A stretch of DNA of 39,718 nucleotides from Desulfobacca acetoxidans (GCA_022736495.1 DZCR01000007.1:1-39718), one strand, 5' to 3'; counted from the stretch's first letter, positions 26,771-35,752 are shown. Notes: generated from the sequence alone by a model not told the origin. Translations and numbers: made by a program.

Positions 26771-27082
26771 ATGGTCACCCTCGTGCCATACAGCCATGTG
26801 CTCATCCTGGCGGCGATCCTTTTTGTACTGGGAGCCGGCTGCGCCATCGCCCGCCGCAATCTCATCATGATTCTGATCGGCGTGGAAGTGATGCTCAGCG
26901 CCGCGGGCCTGGCCTTTATCGGAGCCGCGATGCGCTGGCAACAGTTGGACGGACAGGCCTTCGTCATCTTCATCATGGCCGTGGCGGCCTCCGAGGTGTC
27001 GGTGGGCCTGTCCTTGATCGTCTATTCCCAGCGGCGCACCGGCACTGTGAATGCGGACCGCTACAACCTCATGAAGGGCTAA
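26771..27082 (+). CDS. nuoK: NADH-quinone oxidoreductase subunit K
   Basis: A three-helix membrane subunit of 103 residues. The conserved intramembrane Glu residues are in LIGVEVML and AVAASEVSVGL, both essential for proton transfer in the family. GGAGG lies seven bases before the ATG. The stop codon is one base away from the GTG of nuoL. Confidence 0.94.
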   Translation: MVTLVPYSHVLILAAILFVLGAGCAIARRNLIMILIGVEVMLSAAGLAFIGAAMRWQQLDGQAFVIFIMAVAASEVSVGLSLIVYSQRRTGTVNADRYNLMKG

Positions 27083-27083
27083 C

Positions 27084-28955
27084 GTGACAAACGTCCTTTT
27101 CCTCCTGCTGCTCTTTCCTCTGGCGGGCAGCGTCACCAACGCCGTCATCGGCCGGCTGCTGCCCCGGCGGGTCTCCGAGGTGATCGCCTGTCTCGGCGTG
27201 CTGGGAGCCCTAACCATGGCCGTCCTCGCCTTTATCCTGGGCGGCGGGAACACCCTCCATCTCCACTTTTTTGAATGGATTCGGGTGGGAACCTTTTCCA
27301 CGGCCATGAACGTTTATTTCGATCCCCTGGCTGCGGTCATGGTCCTCATGGTCACCTTCGTCTCCAGCCTCATCCACATCTATTCCGTGGCCTTCATGCG
27401 GGAGGACACTGATTACGTCCGCTACTTCTGCTACCTGAACCTCTTCGTCTTTTCCATGCTGGTCATCGCCCTGGCGGACAATCTCCTCTTTGTCTACCTG
27501 GGTTGGGAAGGGGTGGGATTCTGTTCCTACGCCCTCATAGGCTTCTGGTACACCAACCTTGACTATGCCACCGCCGGGCGCAAGGCCTTTATCCTGACCC
27601 GCATCGGCGACGTAGCCTTTGGCGTGGCCCTGGCCATATTTTTCGTTTTCTTCCAGAATTTCTCCATCATATACATCAACGCCCACGCCGCCGCTTTGAG
27701 CACCGCCCTGGCCACCGCTCTGGCCTTATTGCTCCTCTGGGCCGCAGTGGGCAAATCGGCCCAACTGCCCTTAACGGTGTGGCTGCCTGACGCCATGGCC
27801 GGTCCCACCCCGGTTTCCGCCCTGATTCACGCCGCCACCATGGTCACCGCCGGCGTTTATCTCCTCATGCGGCTCTTTCCGGTGATCCACCACTCCCCCA
27901 CCGCCTTAATGGTTATCGCCGCCGTAGGCGCAGTGACCCTGCTCTATTCATCTTTTGCCGCCCTGGCCCAGGTCGATATCAAGAAGGTCCTGGCTTACTC
28001 CACCATCAGCCAGGTGGGCTATATGGTGCTGGCGGTGGGGGCCGGGGACCTCATCGGCGGCATGTTTCACCTTCTGTCCCACGCCTTCTTCAAGTCCCTG
28101 TTGTTTTTGGGGGCGGGCTGCGTCATCCAGGCCCTGGACGAAGAGCACAATATTTTTAAGATGGGCAACCTGCGCCGCCTGCTGCCCCAGGTCTATTGGC
28201 CGTTCTTGATCGGGGCCTTATCCCTGGCCGCCTTCCCCATGATCGGCGGCTTTTTCAGCAAAGACCGCATCCTGGAGGCCACCTTCATCCATCCCCAGCC
28301 TATCTATAAGATTTTTTGGGCCATGGGGCTCTTGGGGGCCGCCCTGACGGTAATCTACACTTTCCGCATGTTTTTCACGGCCTTTCTGGCGCGTCCCGGC
28401 GGCCGCACGGCCGATCAGGTCAAACCCATACCCCGTCTCATGGTCTGGGTCCTGTGGCCCCTGGCCATCCTGTCTTTTTTCGACGGTTTTCTGAACCTGC
28501 CCTTCGGTCCGGGCAAGGACTGGCTGGCCAACTTCTTTGTCTCGGTTCCGGGGGCCCGCCCTCATCTGGGGGCGTCCCCGGCGGTCTCCTGGGGCCTGGG
28601 TCTGGGGGACGCGCTCCTGGTGCTGCTGGTCTTGTGGCTGACCTATGTTGTCTTCCGGCGGCCCCGGCCTGATTTCTGGGGGGCCTTTCAGGATACCCTG
28701 TTCAGCGCCTTCTATCTGGACCGGCTCTATCTCCGGTTAATCGCCCAGCCCTATGCGTGGCTCGCCGGGATTTTGTGGGGGGACGTGGATGAAAGAGGCG
28801 TGAACGAAGGTTTTAAAAAGACCGCCGGCGGCCTGCAATTCTTGTCCGCCTTCATGGGGCTGTGGACTACCGGCAAACTGTCCACCTCTCTCACCATGCT
28901 GTTCTTAGGACTGACCGTGATGTGCGCCGTCCTGGCTATGAGTTGGAACTGGTAG
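27084..28955 (+). CDS. nuoL: NADH-quinone oxidoreductase subunit L
   Basis: The distal antiporter-like proton-pumping subunit with its long lateral helix. It has 623 residues. The conserved Glu of the first channel is at about residue 142 in YLGWEGVGFCSY, and the Lys/Pro helix reads KSAQLPLTVWLPDAM followed by PVSALIHAATMVTAGVYLL. The start is GTG, five bases after AAGGG and one base after the nuoK stop codon. C-terminal hydrophobic and amphipathic segments for the lateral helix are present. Confidence 0.95.
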   Translation: MTNVLFLLLLFPLAGSVTNAVIGRLLPRRVSEVIACLGVLGALTMAVLAFILGGGNTLHLHFFEWIRVGTFSTAMNVYFDPLAAVMVLMVTFVSSLIHIYSVAFMREDTDYVRYFCYLNLFVFSMLVIALADNLLFVYLGWEGVGFCSYALIGFWYTNLDYATAGRKAFILTRIGDVAFGVALAIFFVFFQNFSIIYINAHAAALSTALATALALLLLWAAVGKSAQLPLTVWLPDAMAGPTPVSALIHAATMVTAGVYLLMRLFPVIHHSPTALMVIAAVGAVTLLYSSFAALAQVDIKKVLAYSTISQVGYMVLAVGAGDLIGGMFHLLSHAFFKSLLFLGAGCVIQALDEEHNIFKMGNLRRLLPQVYWPFLIGALSLAAFPMIGGFFSKDRILEATFIHPQPIYKIFWAMGLLGAALTVIYTFRMFFTAFLARPGGRTADQVKPIPRLMVWVLWPLAILSFFDGFLNLPFGPGKDWLANFFVSVPGARPHLGASPAVSWGLGLGDALLVLLVLWLTYVVFRRPRPDFWGAFQDTLFSAFYLDRLYLRLIAQPYAWLAGILWGDVDERGVNEGFKKTAGGLQFLSAFMGLWTTGKLSTSLTMLFLGLTVMCAVLAMSWNW

Positions 28956-28968
28956 GCCTGGAGCCCTG

Positions 28969-30471
28969 ATGCTGGATTTGCCGCTGCTGACGATCATTAT
29001 CTTCTTACCCCTGCTGGGCGGGTTTCTGGCCCTGGCCGCCAGTGGCCGCCCCCTTCTGTGCCGCGGCATCGCTCTGAGCGTCACGGTGATCGAACTGGGC
29101 CTGGTGCTCTCCCTGGCGTTTTTGCACCTCCACTACCAGGCAGGCCCCACCGGCGCCTGGCTAATGGTGGAGGATTACGCCTGGATACCCAGCCTGGGGG
29201 TCCGCTACAGCCTGGGGCTGGACGGCATCAGTTTCCTGCTCCTGCTGCTCACGGCCTTTATCAACGTCCTTTGCGTCCTGATTTCCTGGCGGTCTATCCT
29301 TACCAGGGTCGGGTCCTTCCACTTCTTCCTGTTATTTTTAGAAACCGGCGTCATGGGCCTCTTTCTGGCCACCGACCTGCTGCTCTTTTACCTGTTCTGG
29401 GAAGTCCAGATCATCCCTATGTTCTTCCTGGTGGGCATCTGGGGCCACGAAAGGCGGGTGCACGCGGCCATTAAGTTTGCCCTGTTCACCATCTGCGGCA
29501 GCCTCTTAATGCTGGTGGCTTTGATCGCCCTTTATCTCCTGCATGGGGCTCAAACCGGCGTGTACACTTTTGCTTATGCCCAGTTGCTGCAGACTCATTT
29601 GAGCGACACCGCCCAATTCTGGCTTTATGCCGCCTTTCTCTTGGCTTTCGCCATCAAGATTCCCATCGTTCCCGTCCATATCTGGCTGCCGGACGCCCAC
29701 ACCCACGCCCCCACCGCGGGCAGCCTGGACCTGGCCGGTTTGTTGTTGAAGGCTGGGTTTTACGGCCTCTTCCGGTTTGGCTTCCCCCTCTTCCCGGTGG
29801 CGGCCCAGGCCTCCGTTCCGGTGCTCATTGCCCTGGGGTTGGGCGGCATGTTTTATGCCGGATGGATCGCCCTGGCCCAAACCGACCTCAAACGGCTGGT
29901 GGCTTATTCCAGCATCGGTCACATGGGCCTGATGATTGTGGGTCTGGCCGTCTGGAATATGATGACCCTGAGCGGCTCCATCCTGCAAATGATCAACCAC
30001 GGCTTGTCGACCACGGCGCTGTTCGTCATGGTGGGCATGATTGATGAGCGGATTCACTCCCGGCAATTTGCCGATATGGGCGGTCTTTGGAGCCAGATCC
30101 CGATCTTCAGCGGTTTCTTCCTGTTCTTTGCCATGGCCTCCATGGGGCTGCCCGGCTTGAATAACTTCGTGGGGGAGATTCTCATCATCATCGGCACCTT
30201 CCAGGCCAGGCCGCTCATCGGCGTCTTGAGTTTCGCCGGCCTGATCATCGCCGTGATCTATAGCTTGCGCATGGTGCAGGACGCCCTCTTCGGCGCGCCC
30301 CGAAAAGACCATGCGATGGCTGACCTTAATTTTCGGGAAGGCGCGACCCTGACGATCATCGCTCTGCCTATCCTGTTTATCGGTTTGCATCCCGGGCCGG
30401 TGTTGCGGCTCTTGGACCAGCCGGTGCAGCGCCTGCTGGCCCAATTCACCTCTTTGACGCTGGGGGGATAA
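28969..30471 (+). CDS. nuoM: NADH-quinone oxidoreductase subunit M
   Basis: An antiporter-like proton-pumping subunit of 500 residues with about 14 helices. The conserved Glu is at about residue 145 (FWEVQIIPMFFLVGIWG). The Lys helix reads AIKIPIVPVHIWLPDAHTHAP, and a further channel Lys lies in LLLKAGFYG. Thirteen bases separate it from nuoL. A flavodoxin-like wrbA follows before nuoN, which is not the usual order. Confidence 0.95.
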   Translation: MLDLPLLTIIIFLPLLGGFLALAASGRPLLCRGIALSVTVIELGLVLSLAFLHLHYQAGPTGAWLMVEDYAWIPSLGVRYSLGLDGISFLLLLLTAFINVLCVLISWRSILTRVGSFHFFLLFLETGVMGLFLATDLLLFYLFWEVQIIPMFFLVGIWGHERRVHAAIKFALFTICGSLLMLVALIALYLLHGAQTGVYTFAYAQLLQTHLSDTAQFWLYAAFLLAFAIKIPIVPVHIWLPDAHTHAPTAGSLDLAGLLLKAGFYGLFRFGFPLFPVAAQASVPVLIALGLGGMFYAGWIALAQTDLKRLVAYSSIGHMGLMIVGLAVWNMMTLSGSILQMINHGLSTTALFVMVGMIDERIHSRQFADMGGLWSQIPIFSGFFLFFAMASMGLPGLNNFVGEILIIIGTFQARPLIGVLSFAGLIIAVIYSLRMVQDALFGAPRKDHAMADLNFREGATLTIIALPILFIGLHPGPVLRLLDQPVQRLLAQFTSLTLGG

Positions 30472-30502
30472 CGGCTTATGCAATTTCTGGAGGGGAAAAA
30501 CC

Positions 30503-31117
30503 ATGAAAATCCTGATCGTTTATTACTCCATGTACGGCCACGTCCTGAAAATGGCGCAAGCCGCAGCAGCAGGGGCGCAAACCGTGGCCGGCGTTGAAAT
30601 CATCCTGCGCCGGGTTCCGGACCTGGAATACAATCTTCCCAAATTACAAGGCAGCAAGCACGCCCAGGAGGTCCTGGCGCAACAACAGGACATCCCCATG
30701 GCCACGATGGCTGATTTGCAGAATGCCGACGGCGTCATCTTCGGCACCCCGACCCGCTTCGGCAACATGTGCGCCCAGATGAAACAGTACTTCGATCAAG
30801 CCAGCGAACTGTGGCTCTCCGGGGCCTTGGAGGGTAAGCCCGCAGGCCTCGTGGTGTCCACAGCCACCACCCACGGCGGCCAGGAAACCATCGCCTTGAC
30901 CATGATGGCGCCCCTGCTGCATCTGGGCTTTATCATCGTGGGGGTGCCCTATTCCACCCCGGGGATGCTCCACACCGAGGGCCGGGGCGGCACCCCCTAC
31001 GCCGCCACCACCGTGGCCGGCGGACGTAACGAACTGAATCCCGCTCCGGAGGATCTGGAGATCGCCAAGGCCCTGGGCCGCCGGGTAGCGGAAATTGCCA
31101 AGAAGCTCAAAGGTTAA
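30503..31117 (+). CDS. wrbA: NAD(P)H:quinone oxidoreductase, WrbA type
   Basis: A soluble FMN flavodoxin-like enzyme that reduces quinones by two electrons. It has 204 residues. The FMN-phosphate loop reads SMYGHVLKMA (about 9-18), the second FMN loop reads PTRFGNMCAQMKQYFDQ, and the third is STATTHGGQE. The ATG is preceded by GGAGGGG. It sits between nuoM and nuoN with gaps of 31 and 15 bases, so it is transcribed with complex I. A role in keeping the quinone pool reduced or avoiding semiquinone under oxidative or nitrosative stress is a fair inference. Confidence 0.94.
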   Translation: MKILIVYYSMYGHVLKMAQAAAAGAQTVAGVEIILRRVPDLEYNLPKLQGSKHAQEVLAQQQDIPMATMADLQNADGVIFGTPTRFGNMCAQMKQYFDQASELWLSGALEGKPAGLVVSTATTHGGQETIALTMMAPLLHLGFIIVGVPYSTPGMLHTEGRGGTPYAATTVAGGRNELNPAPEDLEIAKALGRRVAEIAKKLKG

Positions 31118-31132
31118 GGGGACTCTGACGGC

Positions 31133-32575
31133 ATGGCAACCGACTGGACCGGCCTCCTCCCCATCCTGATTCTCGCGGGCGGCGGCACCCTCATCTTCCT
31201 GGTCGGCGCCTTTTGGCGAAGGCGGCCCGAAAGCCTGCTTTTTGCCCTGGCCTTGCTCACCACCCTGGCTGCGGGACTGGCGGTATTTCTCCTGCCCTCC
31301 CCCCACCCCAGCTTCGAAGGCATGTTGGACCTGGGCGGCTACTCCCGGTTTTTTGTCGTTCTCCTGATGTGCATTACCATCGTCACCCTGCTCTTTGTGC
31401 GCCAGTATGCCCTGGCCCATGGCTTTTGCGGCGACGAATTGTACGCCCTCCTGATCTTTGCCGTCCTGGGGATGGCGTTGGTGGCCGTCGGCGCCAATTG
31501 GGTCATCTTTTTCCTGGGGTTGGAACTCTTGTCCCTGGCCCTTTATGTGCTTATCGCCATGAAAAAGGGCGAACCTTACGGCAACGAGGCGGCTCTCAAA
31601 TATTTCATCATGGGCGCGGTAGCCTCGGCGTTTTTGACCTTTGGCCTCGGACTCCTCTATGCCATGACCGGCACCCTTCAGATCGCCGGTTCCCTGGCCG
31701 CGGCCGGGTCTTACCCGGACCAATTGCCGGTCATCCTCCTGGCCCTGGCCCTTGTCCTGACGGGCATCGGCTTCAAAATCTCCCTGGTGCCCTTCCACCT
31801 CTGGACCCCGGACGTCTACCAGGGGTCTCCGGCCCCCCTTACGGCGTTTTTATCCACCGGCTCCAAGGTGGCCCTGTTCGCGGCCTTATTGCGCTTTTGC
31901 CTGCTGGCGGCGCCCCCGGTCTGGGACTATGCCTGGCCGTTTTTGTGGGCCCTGGCGGCCCTCACCATGGCGGTGGGCAATCTCACCGCCCTCTATCAGA
32001 CTAAGGTCAAACGGCTTTTGGCCTATTCCTCCATAGCTCAAATGGGTTACCTGTTCATGACCCTTTTGGCCGTCAAGGACGGCGGCCTGCCCGCAGTGAT
32101 GTTCTATCTGGCGGTTTATGCCGTCATGGACCTGGGCGCCTTCGGCATCATCGGCACCTTTTCTCAAGGCGACACCGACCTGGAGGAACTCGCGGACTAT
32201 CGGGAGCTGGGCTATACGCACCCCTGGCGCGCCGCCATCCTGGCCACCTGCCTCATCTCCCTGGCCGGACTGCCGCCCACCGCCGGATTCATGGGAAAAT
32301 TGGTGCTCTTCCGGGCGCTGCTGAATGCCAATTTCATCATCCTGGCGGTAATCGGCATGCTCACCGTGATTATTTCCATCTACTACTATATTAATTTTGT
32401 GGTCCACCTCTATATGCATGAACGAGGCCCAGGGGTTCCGATCCCCGGCGCCGGCCTGGCCATTGGCGTGGCCTGCGCAGTGATCCTGATAGGAATCCTC
32501 TGGCTGGGCGTCATTCCCAACTCCTTATTGCAGGTGATCGCGGGCATCGCCGCATCTTTACCGAAACCGACTTAA
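31133..32575 (+). CDS. nuoN: NADH-quinone oxidoreductase subunit N
   Basis: The third antiporter-like proton-pumping subunit, with 480 residues and about 14 helices. Typical segments are FFLGLELLSLALYVLIAM with the conserved Glu, GFKISLVPFHLWTPDVYQGSPAP with the channel Lys, and KRLLAYSSIAQMGY. The ATG follows AAGGGGA. It is the last nuo gene; 181 noncoding bases separate it from the ebo pair, and no strong terminator was seen there. Confidence 0.95.
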   Translation: MATDWTGLLPILILAGGGTLIFLVGAFWRRRPESLLFALALLTTLAAGLAVFLLPSPHPSFEGMLDLGGYSRFFVVLLMCITIVTLLFVRQYALAHGFCGDELYALLIFAVLGMALVAVGANWVIFFLGLELLSLALYVLIAMKKGEPYGNEAALKYFIMGAVASAFLTFGLGLLYAMTGTLQIAGSLAAAGSYPDQLPVILLALALVLTGIGFKISLVPFHLWTPDVYQGSPAPLTAFLSTGSKVALFAALLRFCLLAAPPVWDYAWPFLWALAALTMAVGNLTALYQTKVKRLLAYSSIAQMGYLFMTLLAVKDGGLPAVMFYLAVYAVMDLGAFGIIGTFSQGDTDLEELADYRELGYTHPWRAAILATCLISLAGLPPTAGFMGKLVLFRALLNANFIILAVIGMLTVIISIYYYINFVVHLYMHERGPGVPIPGAGLAIGVACAVILIGILWLGVIPNSLLQVIAGIAASLPKPT

Positions 32576-32593
32576 CCCAATATCTTGTTGGCA

Positions 32594-32609
32594 CAGGCTT
32601 TCCAGCCTG
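32594..32609. repeat. Short hairpin after nuoN
   Basis: CAGGCT (32594-32599), TTCC and AGCCTG (32604-32609) form a perfect six-base-pair hairpin without a T-run. It is similar in form to short dispersed palindromes seen in many genomes. It may mark the 3' end of the nuo transcript or be a repeat-family copy. Confidence 0.35.
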
Positions 32610-32697
32610 GAGCGCTTGCAACAGAGAAGATGGGGAGCGTAGGGCATACCCAAAATTCGCTTTTTTTCCGCGTTAGGATGCCAAAGGCTGAAACAGT

Positions 32698-32720
32698 GAT
32701 TATCTATTAAATAGATGATC
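32698..32720. promoter_or_regulatory. Palindromic operator candidate upstream of eboD
   Basis: A 23-base palindrome centred on 32709: ATCTATT and AATAGAT flank a single A, and the outer GAT and ATC also pair after one mismatch (10 of 11 positions). It ends 36 bases before the eboD start codon, where a repressor or activator could act. No matching -35/-10 pair is convincing. Confidence 0.45.
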
Positions 32721-32756
32721 GGTCTCAAATCCTTATAAACTTTGGAGGACAGGGCC

Positions 32757-34025
32757 ATGCCACCGCTCCTGACCACCATCCACCAAGATATCCAGGTGAA
32801 TTTCCGCTACGCCGTGCACTTCACCCGAGACCTGTTTGCCCCCGACAATCCCCTGTTTAAGGACACCGTGGTCCCGGACGCCGATGCGCCCCGAAAACTC
32901 CTGGCTGTGGTGGATCGAGGGGTCCATCGGCACCACCCCCAACTGATGGCTAAGATTGAGGCCTACTGTCGGCGCCATTCTGAGGCCGTCACCCTGATGG
33001 GCGCGCCGCTTTTGTTCGAAGGCGGCGAGCACCTCAAAAATGACGCCCTCTACGTCACCATCCTGCAACAGGCCATCCACGCTGCGGGTCTCTGCCGTCA
33101 CTCCTATGTTGTGGCCATCGGGGGGGGCGCCCTCATCGATCTGGCCGGATTTGCCGCGGCCACGGCCCACCGGGGCATCCGGCTGATTCGCGTGCCCACC
33201 ACAGTCATGGCCCAAGCCGATGCCTCCATTGGCGTTAAAAACGGTATCAACGCTTTCGGCCAGAAGAATTTTATCGGCACCTTCGCCCCGCCGGCGGCGG
33301 TGTTGAACGACGCCGACTTTCTCCCCACTTTGTCCCAGCGGGATTGGATCGGGGGTGTGGCCGAAGCCGTCAAAGTGGCCCTAATCAAAGACGCTCGTTT
33401 TTTCACCTTTTTGGAAGAGCACGCCGAAGCCCTGGCGGAACGGGACCTGGCCCTCATGCAGCGGGTAATTTATCACTGCGCCGTGCTTCACCTGGACCAC
33501 ATTGCCAACGGCGGCGACCCCTTTGAGTTCGGCTCCTCCCGCCCCCTGGACTTCGGCCACTGGGCCGCGCACAAGCTGGAACACTTAAGCGGCTTTGAGT
33601 TGGGGCATGGCCAGGCCGTGGCCCTGGGCATTGCTTTGGACTCCACCTACGCCTACCTGACGGGACTCCTCCCCCAAGGCCAATGGCAACGGATTCTCAC
33701 CACCCTGAGGACCCTGGGCTTCGAGCTCTACGACCCCTGGATGGACGCGCAGCACGGCCTCCTGGACGGCCTGGGCGAGTTCCGGGAGCACCTGGGCGGC
33801 CGCCTCACCATTATGCTTCTTTGGGATATCGGGCAGGGGATAGAGGTGCATGATATCGACCCTGACCTGGTGCAGGAAAGCCTGATCGTTCTCAAAAATG
33901 GCGCCTCAATCTCTCCCGCATACGCAGCCAGGATCGCAATGCAGAAGGCGACCCGGCCCGGCCGCCGCGCCCTGGCCAGCTCCAGACCCCGGCAAGTGCG
34001 TCTGCTGTCTTCCAGGAAGGCTTGA
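32757..34025 (+). CDS. eboD: EboD-like dehydroquinate-synthase-fold protein
   Basis: A 422-residue member of the dehydroquinate synthase / sugar-phosphate cyclase superfamily. The opening VNFRYAVHFTRDLF resembles EboD proteins. The NAD loop reads AIGGGALIDLAGF, and the substrate segment reads DASIGVKNGINAFGQKNFIG where AroB has SSVGGKTGVN. The metal ligands appear kept: Glu in GGVAEAVKVAL, and His in DFGHWAAHKLE and FELGHGQAVALG. The family substrates are DAHP or sedoheptulose 7-phosphate; that of EboD is unknown. The ATG follows GGAGG by eight bases; a TTG 15 bases upstream is less likely. eboE follows after 84 bases. Confidence 0.8.
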   Translation: MPPLLTTIHQDIQVNFRYAVHFTRDLFAPDNPLFKDTVVPDADAPRKLLAVVDRGVHRHHPQLMAKIEAYCRRHSEAVTLMGAPLLFEGGEHLKNDALYVTILQQAIHAAGLCRHSYVVAIGGGALIDLAGFAAATAHRGIRLIRVPTTVMAQADASIGVKNGINAFGQKNFIGTFAPPAAVLNDADFLPTLSQRDWIGGVAEAVKVALIKDARFFTFLEEHAEALAERDLALMQRVIYHCAVLHLDHIANGGDPFEFGSSRPLDFGHWAAHKLEHLSGFELGHGQAVALGIALDSTYAYLTGLLPQGQWQRILTTLRTLGFELYDPWMDAQHGLLDGLGEFREHLGGRLTIMLLWDIGQGIEVHDIDPDLVQESLIVLKNGASISPAYAARIAMQKATRPGRRALASSRPRQVRLLSSRKA

Positions 34026-34109
34026 CCTTGCCGATGAACTTTAACCTGCGCCTGCCTTGACGCCACGCCTGCGGCCCCGGCGGCCACTGACCATAACGGA
34101 GCACCCGCC

Positions 34110-35405
34110 TTGCAGATCGGCCCGAAAGGTTTTTTCCATCTGACCTACTGCACCAAGATCCATCCTGGCCACGGCTGGGATGAATTAATGACCAACCTGC
34201 GCGATTACGCCCCGGCTCTGAAGGCCAGGCTGGCGCCGGATCAACCCTTCGGCCTGGGTCTGCGCCTGTCCGCGGCGGAAAGCGTTGAGCTCCTGGCCGG
34301 CGACCGGCTGGCCGCATTCCAGGACTTTTTGGACCGCCACCATCTCTACGTCTTTACCCTCAATGGTTTTCCTTATGGCGACCTGACCGGCCCGGAAGTA
34401 AAATCCCGGATTTTTGCCCCCGATTGGCGCGAGACCGCCCGGGTCCGCTACACCCTGGACCTTATCGAAATTCTCCGCCGCCTGTTGCCGAACGGCGCGG
34501 AGGGCTCCATCTCCACCCTGCCCCTTTCCTATAAGGCCTGGATAGCCCACCCAGACCTGGAAGCCTGGGCCCGGATAACTCGGAACCTGGTGCGGGTTAC
34601 TGCAAGACTGGTGCAGATTAAAGAAGCTGAAGGTAAGCTGATCCACCTGGACCTGGAACCAGAGCCCGACGGCTTGGTGGAAAGAAGTGAGGAGGTAGCG
34701 GATTTTTACCGGGACTGGCTTCTCAGCGGGGGCGCCCACCTCCTGGCTGAAACTTTAGGGATCGATGTGCGCTCCGCCCGCCGGCAGTTGCTGGAACACA
34801 TCCGGGTCTGCCTAGACACCTGCCACCTGGCGGTGGCCTACGAGGACCCGGTCACTGCCTTGGATACCCTGGCGGAATACGGCATCGGCGTGGGCAAGGT
34901 CCAGATAACCGCGGGCCTGAAGGTGGAACTGCCTCAAGACGCGGGGAATCGAGAGAAGGTGATCCGGCAATTGGCGCCCTTCACCAAATCTCCTTACTTG
35001 CACCAGGTCATCGGCCATAACCACGGTGGCCGCGGGGTCCGGTTTCCCGACCTGGCTCCCGCCCTGCTGCACTTGCCCCAGGATAAGGGCTGCCAGTGGC
35101 GCATCCACTACCACATGCCCCTGTATGTGGAAAAGTATCTGCATCTGGCCTCCACCAGCGACGATACCCGGGCGGTCCTGGCCTTGCTCCAGGACCGGGG
35201 CTTTTGCCGCCACCTGGAGATCGAGACCTATACCTGGGAATGGCTGCCCCCAGACCTCAAGATGGACCTCATGGACTCCCTCCACCGGGAATATTGCTGG
35301 GTGCTGGAGGCGATGGGGCTGTCGGGGCGGAACTGCGAGTCCGCCCTCAGGACGAATGACCAGGAGCATCTCGAAATTACCTGTAATGCTCAAACCTCAA
35401 GATGA
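34110..35405 (+). CDS. eboE: EboE-like metabolite-traffic protein (TIM barrel)
   Basis: A 431-residue protein of the xylose-isomerase-like TIM-barrel type, matching the EboE family in its opening HLTYCTKIHPGHGW, in PFGLGLRLSA and in YVFTLNGFPYGDL. Candidate metal or substrate residues lie in HLDLEPEPDG, VCLDTCHLAVAYED, VIGHNHGGRG, IHYHMPLYVEKY and EIETYTWEW. The start is TTG at 34110, eight bases after GGAG. In other bacteria ebo genes act in making or exporting specialised metabolites; the chemistry of EboE is not known. Only D and E are adjacent here; no eboA, B or F is in the window. Confidence 0.82.
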   Translation: MQIGPKGFFHLTYCTKIHPGHGWDELMTNLRDYAPALKARLAPDQPFGLGLRLSAAESVELLAGDRLAAFQDFLDRHHLYVFTLNGFPYGDLTGPEVKSRIFAPDWRETARVRYTLDLIEILRRLLPNGAEGSISTLPLSYKAWIAHPDLEAWARITRNLVRVTARLVQIKEAEGKLIHLDLEPEPDGLVERSEEVADFYRDWLLSGGAHLLAETLGIDVRSARRQLLEHIRVCLDTCHLAVAYEDPVTALDTLAEYGIGVGKVQITAGLKVELPQDAGNREKVIRQLAPFTKSPYLHQVIGHNHGGRGVRFPDLAPALLHLPQDKGCQWRIHYHMPLYVEKYLHLASTSDDTRAVLALLQDRGFCRHLEIETYTWEWLPPDLKMDLMDSLHREYCWVLEAMGLSGRNCESALRTNDQEHLEITCNAQTSR

Positions 35406-35466
35406 TGCCACTCTCATCAAGATCAGATAATTTGACAGCAATGATGCAAATTTATAGATTTTGAGC

Positions 35467-35487
35467 CTCTTGCAAGAGTCTTTTTTT
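35467..35487 (+). terminator. Intrinsic terminator after eboE
   Basis: CTCTTG (35467-35472) and CAAGAG (35473-35478) form a short self-complementary stem, followed by TC and seven Ts (35481-35487). It lies 62 bases after the eboE stop codon. The 451-base gap to hflX otherwise holds the REPIN-like element, an AT-rich stretch and a candidate promoter, and no gene. Confidence 0.6.
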
Positions 35488-35614
35488 AAGTTGAATCTTT
35501 GAAAAATTAAGCTTCATCGGCGCTCCTGTGCTAAGCGTCCCTTAACGGAGAAAGAGCAGCAAATAGTCAGCATTTTGGAGTTGGCTCATATAAGTAAGAA
35601 AAGTTCACAGTCTA

Positions 35615-35671
35615 TAGAGGCGCACCCGAGTGTGCGCAGAATCTGAGGGCGGACACATGGGTCCGCCCCTA
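35615..35671. repeat. REPIN-like double palindrome
   Basis: Two hairpins stand back to back: GCGCAC/GTGCGC (35620-35625 and 35632-35637) and GGGCGGAC/GTCCGCCC (35647-35654 and 35661-35668). The element as a whole is also an imperfect inverted repeat, with TAGAGGCGCACCC at the left end matching the complement of the right end, TAGGGGCGGACCC. Two inverted palindromic units in about 57 bases are the layout of REP doublets (REPINs). No transposase is nearby. Confidence 0.6.
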
Positions 35672-35752
35672 CAAAAATTAAATTACCTTTATGATCGCAG
35701 TTTGGTATAAGAAGGTGTTATGGCTCAAATTTTTACCATAACAAATATCTCT

